From JAYPEY01 sp047618185 (GTDB lineage Bacteria; Verrucomicrobiota; Verrucomicrobiia; Limisphaerales; JAYPEY01): DNA of 30,221 bases. The position numbers and the translations under genes are program-made. The DNA lies in NCBI GenBank assembly GCA_047618185.1, contig JBLHKZ010000032.1, positions 1 through 30,221 on the forward strand, read 5' to 3'. The notes under the pieces were generated by a model. That model saw only the letters and a list, made by a program, of their open reading frames with translations, had not been told where the DNA came from and made no database searches. This document shows, piece after piece, positions 1-8,048 of this stretch (within the stretch, counting starts at the first letter, position 1; each line of letters opens with the position of its first letter).

Positions 1-2
1 TC

Positions 3-1859
3 AACTGGACTGAGCGAAATCGCCATATGAAGATCACCGCGTTTTTCTCGCTCTACTTCTTTCAGTGGTGGCCGATGATCTTCTTTCCCTTCGCGCTCGC
101 GCAGGCCTGGGGTTCGCGCGACCGACATCCGGCCAGCACGTTCTTCTACTTCATGCGCCGGCGCGAACGTCTGTCCGGCGCCACGCTCAAGGGCGGCGTC
201 AACGTCGGTCACATCTATCTGGCGATTGTTCTGCTGGCAGCAGCCGCGACGACGCATCGGGACTTCTGGTTTTATGCCGGATTTTCGGCCATCGCCATCT
301 GGACGCTCTGGTTCATGAGGCCGCGGCGATTCTCCGCCGTTCTTTGGGGCAGCCTGCTGATCGTGGTGGTCTGGGGCGGTCATTGGAGCCACCAACGCCT
401 GCACCGGCTCCAGTCGCAGCTCGAAGACGGCATCATGCAAATGGTCTCGCAGTGGGTAAACAAACAGGCCGATCCGCTGAAGAGCCACACCGCCATCGGG
501 CAGATCGGCGAATTGAAACTCTCGGGAAAGATCATCCTTCGCGTCGAACAGGATGAAGGCCCCGTGCCGGGCCTGATTCTCGGTTCCAGCTACTCGGTCT
601 ACCACAGCCCCAACTGGTACGCCGGCCGCGAGAAGGAATTTGAATCCGTCACCGCCGAGAACGACACGACGACCTGGACTCTCGGAGACATTCAAGCCCC
701 CACCAATTCGGTGCGCATCTCAGGCTACCTCAATGGCAGCGATGGCATCTTGACGATGCCGCCAGGAAGCTGGCAGCTCGCCGAGCTCATCGTGGGCGAG
801 GTCAAGCACAACCGATACGGCGTCGTGCAGGTCCTGGATGGTCCCAGGCTGGTGCAATATCGCGCGCGCCATGGCAAGGGTCCGACGCCAGAACTCGCGC
901 CCGTCGCAAATGTCGAAGGCGACCTGGAAGACCTGTTGATTCCCGAGCGGGAATTGCCGGCTATCGAGCGCGTCGGCCAACGGCTTCGTCTGCGCCAACG
1001 CCCTACGATTCGCGAGAAGCTCGCCACGATCCGCCAGTTCTTCAGTCGAGATTTCGCCTACAGCACGTATCAGGACATCTCCGCCGACCAGCTACCCGCC
1101 GGCGTCACTCCTTTAGCAAATTTTCTTGAGAACACTCGCTCCGGGCATTGCGAGTATTACGGGACGGCGACAGTGTTGCTCCTGCGCTATGCCGGCATAC
1201 CCGCCCGTTACGCAAATGGCTTCTCCGTGCACGAAGTCGAAGAGGAGGAGGATCGCAGGTTTATCGTCCGCGAACGCCATGGCCATGCCTGGGCGATCCA
1301 CTGGTCGGAGGATGAGCGACGCTGGCGTGAGATCGACACCACCCCGCCCTCCTGGACGCAGATCGAGGACGATGCCAACGCGTCCTTGTTTGAGCCGATT
1401 TCGGATTTCTTCAACCGATTGAAGTTCGCCATCTCTTCGTGGTGGTGGAGTTCGCGAGACGGACGCTTTCAGCAATACCTTGCCGGCGCGTTGGTCCTAA
1501 TGGTGGCGTTTCTATTCTGGCGTTTGATCCGCCGCCGTCGAAAGGGTCCGATCGAAGACTCAATCGAGGACGCGGCCCCGCGCGCGGACTGGCCGGGGTT
1601 GGATTCCGAATTCTACGAGATTCTGCGACGCCTGGAAGCTGCCGGACTCAGCCGCTACCCCGGCGAAACCGTGGGCCGTTGGCTCAACCGCCTGCGTGAT
1701 GTCGCCACCCGCTTCGAATTCGAACCCTTGCAGTTCATTCTCAAGCTTCACTATCGCTACCGCTTCGATCCGATCGGAATCACGGAACAGGACAAGGTTC
1801 TCCTCAAAAACAAGACGGCCGAGTGGCTGCAAACGAGCGGCACTTCGACCGCGCCTTAA
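3..1859 (+). CDS. Transglutaminase-like membrane protein (TgpA/DUF3488 type), 5' end cut by window edge
   Basis: A membrane-anchored protein with a papain-like transglutaminase core. Counting from the first ATG in the window (27), hydrophobic segments lie near residues 4-26, 60-97 and 102-120 and a further one near 485-505. The catalytic triad is readable as Cys375 in SGHCEYYG, the His of RERHGHAW (about 418) and the Asp of REIDTTP. The last 90 residues (FYEILRRLEAAGLSRYPGET) resemble the DUF4129 tail of this family. The frame stays open upstream of ATG 27 to the left edge and there is no ribosome binding site before that ATG, so the true start probably lies outside. Family members often sit with MoxR ATPase and DUF58 genes, which would be upstream here. 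The substrate is unknown; a role at the cell envelope is inferred. Its TAA overlaps the convergent small gene by four bases. Confidence 0.88.
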   Translation, partial: NWTERNRHMKITAFFSLYFFQWWPMIFFPFALAQAWGSRDRHPASTFFYFMRRRERLSGATLKGGVNVGHIYLAIVLLAAAATTHRDFWFYAGFSAIAIWTLWFMRPRRFSAVLWGSLLIVVVWGGHWSHQRLHRLQSQLEDGIMQMVSQWVNKQADPLKSHTAIGQIGELKLSGKIILRVEQDEGPVPGLILGSSYSVYHSPNWYAGREKEFESVTAENDTTTWTLGDIQAPTNSVRISGYLNGSDGILTMPPGSWQLAELIVGEVKHNRYGVVQVLDGPRLVQYRARHGKGPTPELAPVANVEGDLEDLLIPERELPAIERVGQRLRLRQRPTIREKLATIRQFFSRDFAYSTYQDISADQLPAGVTPLANFLENTRSGHCEYYGTATVLLLRYAGIPARYANGFSVHEVEEEEDRRFIVRERHGHAWAIHWSEDERRWREIDTTPPSWTQIEDDANASLFEPISDFFNRLKFAISSWWWSSRDGRFQQYLAGALVLMVAFLFWRLIRRRRKGPIEDSIEDAAPRADWPGLDSEFYEILRRLEAAGLSRYPGETVGRWLNRLRDVATRFEFEPLQFILKLHYRYRFDPIGITEQDKVLLKNKTAEWLQTSGTSTAP

Positions 1860-2032
1860 GAGCCCTGCTCGATCTCCAACGTCTTCTCCAGAAAGGCGTC
1901 CAACCGTTTCTTTTGTATCTGAACGACCTTCGCGCGCTCGGCTTCCTTCAGTCGTCGCCAACGCGTCCACAACAAATACAGTCCGGCGGCAAACGCCACG
2001 GTCAGCCCCTTGAACGCCGCCAGCGAATCCAT
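1856..2032 (-). CDS. Small single-pass membrane protein, 58 aa, unknown function
   Basis: A short open frame that starts MDSLAAFKGLTVAFAAGLYL and ends FLEKTLEIEQGS. It has one hydrophobic segment at about residues 8-21, followed by a basic stop-transfer stretch (WTRWRRLK) and a charged, probably helical tail with KKRLDAFLEKTLEIE. This build is typical of a real small inner-membrane protein and not of a shadow frame. ATG at 2030-2032 is preceded by a possible GTG in frame; a stop lies in frame at 2054-2056. Its stop codon overlaps the stop of the transglutaminase gene (TTAA), and asnS starts 137 bases away in the opposite direction. I do not recognise the family. Confidence 0.6.
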   Translation of the reverse strand: MDSLAAFKGLTVAFAAGLYLLWTRWRRLKEAERAKVVQIQKKRLDAFLEKTLEIEQGS

Positions 2033-2168
2033 CACCTGCGCAATGCGGCCAATCTAATCTGGCGAATTGAAAAAGCCTCACGATTTCGAGTTGAAATCTT
2101 CGCGCCTCCAGCCTGTTCAATCGGCAATCCGTTTGCCAATATTCGGCCGCCAAACAACACGAATATTT

Positions 2169-3551
2169 ATGGAAAGAACGCTGATCAAACACGCGCTCGG
2201 AAGCGATCGGGAACAGGACGCCATCCGTATCCAGGGCTGGGTGCGCACGCGCCGGGATTCCAAGTCATTCTCCTTTTTGGAGATCAACGACGGCACTTGC
2301 CTGACTAATATCCAGGCGGTCGTCGACGCCGGAATTCCCGGCTACGACCAGATCCATGACGCGTCGACCGGCGCAGCGGTGTGCATCGACGGACGACTCG
2401 TCGCCTCACAAGGCAAGGGCCAAGCTTGGGAAATCGTCGCAACCCAATTGGAGATCGTCGGCAGGTCCGACGATTCCTATCCCCTGCAGAAGAAGGGACA
2501 CTCGCTGGAATATCTCCGTGAAATCGCGCACTTACGTCCGCGCTCCAATCTCTTCGGCTGCGTCTTTCGAGTTCGCAATCGCCTGTCTCAGGCCGTGCAC
2601 AACTTTTTCCAAGAGCGCGATTTCATCCACATTCACTCGCCGATCATCACGACCAGCGACTGCGAAGGCGCCGGCGAGCTGTTTCGCGTCACAACCCTCG
2701 ATCCGGTCGACCCTCCGAAAATTGACGGCCAGGTCGACTATTCTCAGGACTTCTTCGCGCGTCCGGCCTACCTGACCGTCAGCGGGCAGCTTGAAGCGGA
2801 GATCTTCGCCTGCGCGCTCTCCAACGTCTACACCTTCGGGCCGACCTTTCGCGCTGAGAATTCCAACACGTCCCGGCACGCCAATGAGTTCTGGATGATT
2901 GAACCCGAAATGGCCTTTTGCGATCTGAATGGCGACATGGATCTGGCCGAGGCATTCGTGAAATATCTAATCAAAGACATCCTGGAGAATTGTCAGGAGG
3001 ATCTCAGTCTGTTTGGCAAGTTCGTCGACAAGGGTCTGCTCGAACGGCTCAAGTTCGTGCTCGAACGCCCCTTCCAACGCGTCAGCTACACCGACGCGAT
3101 CGAACTGCTGCTGAAGGCCGATCGCGAGTTTGAATTCCCCATCAATTACGGCGTCAATCTCCAGTCAGAACACGAGCGCTACCTGACCGAAGAACATTTC
3201 AAATGTCCGGTTACGGTCTTCAACTATCCAAAAGAGATCAAACCGTTCTACATGCGAGTCAACGACGACGGTAAGACCGTCGCGGCCATGGATGTGCTCG
3301 TGCCCGGCATCGGCGAAATCGTCGGCGGGAGCCAGCGTGAGGAACGCCTCGACATGCTGAAGGAGAACCTCAAGCGTCACAATCTCACCGAGGAGGATTA
3401 CTGGTGGTATCTCGATCTGCGCAAATTCGGAACGACGCCGCACGCCGGCTTCGGGCTGGGATTCGAGCGCATGCTGATGTTCGTCACCGGCGTCGCCAAC
3501 ATCCGCGACGTCATCCCCTTTGCCCGCACTCCAGGCAGCGCGGAGTTTTAG
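2169..3551 (+). CDS. asnS: Asparagine--tRNA ligase
   Basis: Cytoplasmic class II aminoacyl-tRNA synthetase that charges tRNA(Asn). The 460 residues match the usual length (about 466 in E. coli). An N-terminal OB-fold anticodon-binding domain is visible (IRIQGWVRTRRDSKSFSFLE), then class II motif 2 (FRAENSNTSRHANEFWMIEP) and motif 3 (GFGLGFERMLMFVTG) near the C-terminus, ending IRDVIPFARTPGSAEF as in AsnRS. ATG 2169 was chosen because homology begins at MERTLIKHAL; the frame is open upstream to 2067 but that part has no family resemblance. No Shine-Dalgarno sequence precedes the start. It converges on gluQ with a four-base overlap of stop codons. Presence of AsnS suggests direct Asn-tRNA formation, though a parallel amidotransferase route cannot be excluded from this window. 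Confidence 0.97.
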   Translation: MERTLIKHALGSDREQDAIRIQGWVRTRRDSKSFSFLEINDGTCLTNIQAVVDAGIPGYDQIHDASTGAAVCIDGRLVASQGKGQAWEIVATQLEIVGRSDDSYPLQKKGHSLEYLREIAHLRPRSNLFGCVFRVRNRLSQAVHNFFQERDFIHIHSPIITTSDCEGAGELFRVTTLDPVDPPKIDGQVDYSQDFFARPAYLTVSGQLEAEIFACALSNVYTFGPTFRAENSNTSRHANEFWMIEPEMAFCDLNGDMDLAEAFVKYLIKDILENCQEDLSLFGKFVDKGLLERLKFVLERPFQRVSYTDAIELLLKADREFEFPINYGVNLQSEHERYLTEEHFKCPVTVFNYPKEIKPFYMRVNDDGKTVAAMDVLVPGIGEIVGGSQREERLDMLKENLKRHNLTEEDYWWYLDLRKFGTTPHAGFGLGFERMLMFVTGVANIRDVIPFARTPGSAEF

Positions 3552-4471
3552 ACAGAGGTAAGCTCCAAGGGATCCGCCCCCGTTTCTCTCAGCGTCTTCA
3601 AGCTCAGAGCGTCGTGCCGCTTTGCCAGACGCACGCCCGCTTCGTCCGTGACCAGCGGGCAATGAAAATAGGCTGGCGGCGTGACGCCCATCGCCCGGAG
3701 GACGAGCAACTGACGGGCGGTCGACGTCAGCAGGTCCTTGCCGCGCACGACTTCGGTGACGCCCATCGCGTCATCGTCCACCGTGACCGCCAGATGATAG
3801 GCGGGCAGATCGTCATTCCGCCAAAGGACGAAATCGCCGAAGTCCCGTCCGACCGTAAAATGCTGCGGGCCGAATCCGCCGTCATTGAATGCAACCGACT
3901 CCCCGTCCGGCGTTCTAAATCTCCAGTTGATCCGTCCGCCATTCGCATCAACCAGGCCCCGTCGACTTCTGTCCGCCTGTGGTTTCATTGAATCGCAAAT
4001 ATCGATTGGTTTCAAAACCCTCTCCGGCCGGCACGTTCCCGGATACACCGGCTCTTCCTCGCCCTCATGCGGCGCGCTCAGCGCCTCCAGCACGTCCTTG
4101 CGCGAACATCGACACGGATAAATTACTCCGGCCGCCAGCAGCTTATCGAAGGCGTCGACGTAGAACTTTCTTCGTTCGCTTTGGCTGTAAGGGCCATTGG
4201 GGCCGCCGCAGTCTGGACCTTCAGACCATTCGAGCCCAAACCATCTCAGGTCTTCGAACATGCCGGCGACGAACTCCCGGCGACAACGTTGCTCGTCGAG
4301 ATCGTCGTTGCGCAGTAACAGGGCTCCGCCGCATTCCCGGGCGCGTGTTTGGGCAATCCAAAACGTGCGGGCGTGGCCGAGGTGAAGCCGCCCCGTAGGC
4401 GAAGGAGCTAGCCGCCCGCGATAACCGCCCGACGCGTTAGGGGCGTTTGAGTTTGAGAATTCTTCACTCAC
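3548..4471 (-). CDS. gluQ: Glutamyl-Q tRNA(Asp) synthetase
   Basis: A paralogue of the catalytic core of glutamyl-tRNA synthetase that attaches glutamate to queuosine in the anticodon of tRNA(Asp). The 307 residues lack the anticodon-binding domain, as expected for GluQ/YadB. Seen are the N-terminal RLAPSPTGRLHLGHART with the HIGH-type signature HLGH, a probable zinc site (YPCRCSRKDV and later YPGTCRPER), and the weak KMSK equivalent VRLAKRHDALS. The start is GTG at 4471; no better start is visible. It lies 42 bases downstream of the amidase gene and is probably the last gene of a kinase-amidase-gluQ operon. It overlaps the convergent asnS by four bases. A full-length gltX is present separately at 8049. 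Confidence 0.92.
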   Translation of the reverse strand: MSEEFSNSNAPNASGGYRGRLAPSPTGRLHLGHARTFWIAQTRARECGGALLLRNDDLDEQRCRREFVAGMFEDLRWFGLEWSEGPDCGGPNGPYSQSERRKFYVDAFDKLLAAGVIYPCRCSRKDVLEALSAPHEGEEEPVYPGTCRPERVLKPIDICDSMKPQADRSRRGLVDANGGRINWRFRTPDGESVAFNDGGFGPQHFTVGRDFGDFVLWRNDDLPAYHLAVTVDDDAMGVTEVVRGKDLLTSTARQLLVLRAMGVTPPAYFHCPLVTDEAGVRLAKRHDALSLKTLRETGADPLELTSV

Positions 4472-4513
4472 GAGAATCGGGGGCTCCCGTTCCGGCTTCT
4501 ATGGGGCCTTGGC

Positions 4514-5410
4514 TCAATCAATCAGCCGGCGGGTCAGGTCGCCATACGCGTCGATTCGGCGATCTCGCAAAAACGGCCAATGCGTGCGCGTCTCGTCCAC
4601 CTTGGCCAGATTGACCTCCACGAGCAGGTTCTCCGGCGTCGCCGCATCCGCCTTCGCCATCACCTGGCCGGACGTGTCGGCTACAAAGCTTTGCCCCCAA
4701 AACTCAATGCCATCGCCCCCGATTGGCGTCTCCTGCCCAACACGATTGACGGCCGCGACGTAACAGCCATTGGCAATTGCGTGGCTGCGTTGGATCGTCT
4801 CCCAGGAAGTCTGCTGCCGTTCGCCGTATTCCGCTTTCTCGGAGGGATGCCAACCGATTGCCGTGGGGTAGAAAAGCACTTCCGCTCCCTGCATCGCCGT
4901 TAGCCTTGCGGCCTCGGGATACCATTGATCCCAACAAATCAAGACGCCGATCTTGGCGTAGCGCGTCTGCCAGGCGCGAAAGCCCAGATCGCCGGGCGTG
5001 AAGTAGAATTTTTCATGGAACAAGGGGTCATCCGGGATGTGCATCTTGCGATACTTTCCGAGTAGAGCGCCGTCGGCGTCGATGATCACCGCCGTGTTGT
5101 GATACAAACCCGCGGCGCGCTTCTCGAACAACGACCCAACGATCACAACCTCACGGTCCTGCGCCGCCTTCTGAAGAGCCGCAGTCGAGGGTCCAGGAAT
5201 GGACTCCGCCAATTTGAAATTCTCGTGATCCTCGCTTTGGCAGAAATAGTGTGACCGGAAGAGCTCCTGGGTGCAGATGATTTGCGCGCCCTGGTCGGCC
5301 AACACATTGATTTGCTTTAGCGTATCGGCGAAGTTGGCCTCGGTATCCGCAGAGACGGCCGTCTGAATCAACCCGAGTTTAACTGAAGAAGAAACTGAGC
5401 CCTTGCTCAT
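4514..5410 (-). CDS. aguB: N-carbamoylputrescine amidase (nitrilase superfamily)
   Basis: Hydrolyses N-carbamoylputrescine to putrescine, CO2 and ammonia, the last step of the agmatine route to polyamines. The carbon-nitrogen hydrolase triad is clear: Glu49 in CTQELF, Lys122 in KYRKMHIPDDP and Cys159 in GVLICWDQWYPEAAR. The length (298 aa) and the stretches KMHIPDDPLFHEKFYFTPGD and QTSWETIQRSHAIANGCY are those of the AguB subgroup, not of generic nitrilases. The ATG overlaps the TGA of the upstream kinase gene (ATGA), so the two are likely translationally coupled. The partner enzyme agmatine deiminase is not in the window. Confidence 0.92.
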   Translation of the reverse strand: MSKGSVSSSVKLGLIQTAVSADTEANFADTLKQINVLADQGAQIICTQELFRSHYFCQSEDHENFKLAESIPGPSTAALQKAAQDREVVIVGSLFEKRAAGLYHNTAVIIDADGALLGKYRKMHIPDDPLFHEKFYFTPGDLGFRAWQTRYAKIGVLICWDQWYPEAARLTAMQGAEVLFYPTAIGWHPSEKAEYGERQQTSWETIQRSHAIANGCYVAAVNRVGQETPIGGDGIEFWGQSFVADTSGQVMAKADAATPENLLVEVNLAKVDETRTHWPFLRDRRIDAYGDLTRRLID

Positions 5411-6432
5411 TGCTCCGCATCTCTGGAGGTGACGATCGAATGGCGATCCGCGCGCTCAATCAGCATGGTCCCGCCTTTGGCGTCTTCGATGGCTTTCACA
5501 TTGGTCTGGCCGAACAGCTCGCGGGTGAACTTTCCCATCGTCTCATTCGTCGGCCCGTAACCCTTGTGATAAATGTAGTGCTCCAGCGCGTAGAGGAGAT
5601 CGTCAGCGGACTGGTAGCGTTTGGACAAATCGCGGGCCAACGATTTGTGCAATATATCGTTCAGGGATTCGTCGACATCATCCTTCATGTCGCGGAAGTC
5701 CGGCACTTCCATCTTCATCACCTGTTGCCGGGACTCCTCAACCGAGGATCCCTTGAAAACGTTGTAACCCAACAGCAAATGCGCCAGCACCACACCGACC
5801 GAAAAAATGTCGGACCGCTTGTCCGTGATCTGGAAGTCCGCCTGCTCCGGACTCATGTAATCCGCCTTGCCGGCGACCACTTCTCCCTCTTGATCCTTCA
5901 ACAGGCCCCGCGCCTTCGCGATGCCGAAATCCGTCAGTTTCACATCGCCTTCAAAGGCGATCATCACATTTTTGAGATTCACGTCGCGATGGACGATGCC
6001 GAGGGATTTCCCGTCCTTGTCCATCTTATTGTGCGCGTAAGCCAGCCCACGGGCGACTCGACTGGCGATGAACACCGCCAACTCCTTGCTGAGCTTGCGC
6101 CCCTTGTCCTGCGCCTCGTGAAGAAACTGCTCAAGGTTCACCCCATTGATCAGCTCCATCGCGATGAAGTACTTCCCATCCGACTCGCCCAGATTATAGG
6201 TCTGGACGATGTTTGTATGGATGAGGTCGGCCACCAGCTTGGCTTCGCCGATGAAATTTTCGATGAAGGTCTTCTGGGTCGCGAAACTGTCGCGAATGAT
6301 TTTTATCGCGACGCGTTTGACAAAGCCCTCAGCCCCCAGTTGTTCGGCCTCGTAAACGATGCCCATGCCTCCCTCAAAAATCTTTCGGACCATGTGATAA
6401 CTGAAATCACTTTGGATGACCTTATCTCGCAC
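5407..6432 (-). CDS. Hanks-type serine/threonine protein kinase, soluble
   Basis: A 341-residue cytosolic kinase with no membrane segment. From the GTG at 6432 the landmarks are the glycine-rich loop FEGGMGIVYEA (about 19-29; the first Gly of GxGxxG is Phe), Lys44 in RVAIKII, Glu63 in the C-helix (GEAKLV), the catalytic loop IVHRDVNLKNVMI (His148-Asp150; Asn in place of the usual Lys two residues after Asp), LTDFGIAKA (168-170) and DYMSPEQ. After the kinase fold comes a short tail (HKGYGPTNETMGKFTREL) of unknown role; no sensor domain is fused. The frame runs open to 6705 but would overlap HU, so GTG 6432 is the likeliest start; a TTG slightly upstream is an alternative. It is the first gene of the operon with aguB and gluQ. 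Confidence 0.88.
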   Translation of the reverse strand: MRDKVIQSDFSYHMVRKIFEGGMGIVYEAEQLGAEGFVKRVAIKIIRDSFATQKTFIENFIGEAKLVADLIHTNIVQTYNLGESDGKYFIAMELINGVNLEQFLHEAQDKGRKLSKELAVFIASRVARGLAYAHNKMDKDGKSLGIVHRDVNLKNVMIAFEGDVKLTDFGIAKARGLLKDQEGEVVAGKADYMSPEQADFQITDKRSDIFSVGVVLAHLLLGYNVFKGSSVEESRQQVMKMEVPDFRDMKDDVDESLNDILHKSLARDLSKRYQSADDLLYALEHYIYHKGYGPTNETMGKFTRELFGQTNVKAIEDAKGGTMLIERADRHSIVTSRDAEQ

Positions 6433-6616
6433 GACCGCATGTTGTGAGCTTAGGCCGAGGCAAGTCAAGAAAGATGCGGAACGGCGCCCTTCACGTTCGA
6501 TCCAAAGCCATTTTTCCATTTGCTGCTTTTTATCTTGCGCCGGTTTTCCGAAACAGAGTAAATACGCACCAGCAAAAAGTCCTTGATCCCGAACCAACAA
6601 TACAAAGAAACAGACC

Positions 6617-6910
6617 ATGGCAGCAAAACCATTGACCAAATCCCAAATCGCAACCGAAGTCGCCGAAGCTGCGGAACTCTCCAAGAAGCAAGCCACCGAC
6701 GCCATCGCAGCGCTCGTGAATCTCGCCTATAAGAACGCCAAGAGCGGCTTCACCGTTCCCGGCCTTGGAAAACTCGTGCTCGTCGACCGCAAAGCTCGCA
6801 TGGGTCGCAACCCGGCCACTGGCGAAACGATCAAGATCGCCGCTAAGAAGGTGGTCAAGTTCCGCATCGCCAAGGCTTGCAAAGACGCGATCGTCCCGCC
6901 GAAGGCCTGA
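6617..6910 (+). CDS. HU-family DNA-binding protein
   Basis: A 97-residue histone-like protein of the HU/IHF fold that bends and compacts DNA as a dimer. It has the N-terminal helices (TKSQIATEVAEAAELSKKQA), the GFTVPGLGKLVLVDRKAR core and the DNA-contacting arm with RMGRNPATGETIKI, including the conserved Arg-Asn-Pro tip. The N-terminal MAAKPL and lysine-rich C-terminus are ordinary for the family. Its start has no Shine-Dalgarno sequence. It is divergent from the kinase gene, with 184 bases between their starts, and is followed at once by a strong intrinsic terminator, so it is probably a single-gene transcript. A weak promoter-like pair (TTGCGC at 6535, TAAATA at 6559, 18-base spacer) lies upstream. 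Confidence 0.95.
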   Translation: MAAKPLTKSQIATEVAEAAELSKKQATDAIAALVNLAYKNAKSGFTVPGLGKLVLVDRKARMGRNPATGETIKIAAKKVVKFRIAKACKDAIVPPKA

Positions 6911-6927
6911 TCAAACTTTTCCGCATA

Positions 6928-6958
6928 AGCGCTCTGATAACCTCAGAGCGCTTTTTTT
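6928..6958 (+). terminator. Intrinsic terminator after the HU gene
   Basis: A perfect 10-base-pair stem (AGCGCTCTGA, loop TAACC, TCAGAGCGCT) runs straight into seven T residues. It lies 18 bases past the HU stop and before the panE-like gene, so it should separate the two transcripts. Confidence 0.93.
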
Positions 6959-6991
6959 GTCGCTCTCGCCGATCCATTTCACCTCCGTCGA

Positions 6992-7978
6992 ATGAAGATT
7001 GCGGTCGTAGGAACAGGCGCCCTGGGAAGCTATTACGGAGCCAGGCTGCTGCGTCACGGCGAAGAGTTGCACTTTCTTCTCCGCTCCGATTACAACACAG
7101 TTAAACGCTGCGGCGTCAAGGTGATCAGTCCGGAGGGCAATTTCAATGTCCGCCCCCGCTGCGCTCAAACCCCCGAAGATATCGGCGAGTGCGATCTCGT
7201 TCTCATCGGCCTCAAGACGACCGCCAACGATCAGTTTCCAAAACTTCTGCCGCCTCTGGTCGGAGCACGAACAGCCATCCTGAGCCTCCAGAACGGACTC
7301 GGGAATGTCGAAGCGCTGGGCGAACTATTCGGTGAGGAAAAGGTTCTCGGCGGACTGTGTTTCGTCTGCATCAACCGCCCTGCCCCCGGAGTCATTGATC
7401 ATCAGGCCTATGGCAAGATCGTCCTCGGCGAGTTGAATCGCTGGCCCGAGCCTCGGACCCACGATTTCTGTTCGCTGTTCAAGGACGCCGGCGTGCCCTG
7501 CCTCGTCACCGACGATTTGCGAAAAGCGCAATGGGAGAAGCTCGTGTGGAACATTCCCTTCAACGGCCTCGGCGTCGCCGGCATGGCGGGCCACGACGCC
7601 GTCATGAACGGCGAATCCGCGCCCACGTTTTCGCGCGACGATTGCCTTCCGACTGATGAATTGCTTGCTGATCCCCGTTGGAGTCAGCTCGTTCGTGAAT
7701 TAATGCTCGAGGTTAGCGCCGCCGCCCACGCACTGAATCTGGACGTCAGCGAAGATCAGGCGGACAAGATGATGCGCAACACGGCTTCAATGGGCGCCTA
7801 CCGCGCTTCCACTTTGATCGATTTCGAACGAGGCCTGCCCCTGGAATTGAACAGCCTGTTCCTGGAGCCCTTGCGACTGGCGTGCGAAGCAGGTGTGCCC
7901 ACGCCGCGACTAGCTGCGCTCTGCCGAACCTTGTGCGGACTCGACGCCGCCCGCAAGAAGCGCAATCTGCAAGCTTGA
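6992..7978 (+). CDS. panE: 2-dehydropantoate 2-reductase (ketopantoate reductase family)
   Basis: NADPH-dependent reduction of ketopantoate to pantoate in coenzyme A synthesis is the likely reaction. The 328 residues begin with a Rossmann motif (MKIAVVGTGALGSYYGARL) and hold the second nucleotide region LQNGLGNVE. The catalytic lysine and following Asn are in KAQWEKLVWNIPFNGLGV, and the later Ser and Glu in ASTLIDFERGLPLELNSL. It is slightly longer than E. coli PanE (303 aa) because of an insertion with MNGESAPTFSRDDCLPTDEL. The family contains paralogues with other substrates, so the exact substrate is inferred. It follows the HU terminator and is 70 bases before gltX. Confidence 0.82.
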   Translation: MKIAVVGTGALGSYYGARLLRHGEELHFLLRSDYNTVKRCGVKVISPEGNFNVRPRCAQTPEDIGECDLVLIGLKTTANDQFPKLLPPLVGARTAILSLQNGLGNVEALGELFGEEKVLGGLCFVCINRPAPGVIDHQAYGKIVLGELNRWPEPRTHDFCSLFKDAGVPCLVTDDLRKAQWEKLVWNIPFNGLGVAGMAGHDAVMNGESAPTFSRDDCLPTDELLADPRWSQLVRELMLEVSAAAHALNLDVSEDQADKMMRNTASMGAYRASTLIDFERGLPLELNSLFLEPLRLACEAGVPTPRLAALCRTLCGLDAARKKRNLQA

Positions 7979-8048
7979 TCGCCCACGGGCGCCACGGGTA
8001 CTGTCGCCGCCCTTTGAAATTGTAGATTGTCACGAAAGCCCCTGAATC

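Noticed and set aside
2067..2168. Upstream start for asnS giving 494 residues
   Set aside because: The extra 34 residues do not resemble the AsnRS N-terminus, and 460 residues is the normal size.
5410..6447. A 345-codon open frame antisense to the kinase gene
   Set aside because: The minus strand encodes a complete kinase with VAIK, HRD and DFG motifs; the plus-strand translation shows no family features.
6433..6705. N-terminal extension of the kinase to 6705
   Set aside because: It would overlap the divergent HU gene and its upstream region, and kinase homology starts just after GTG 6432.
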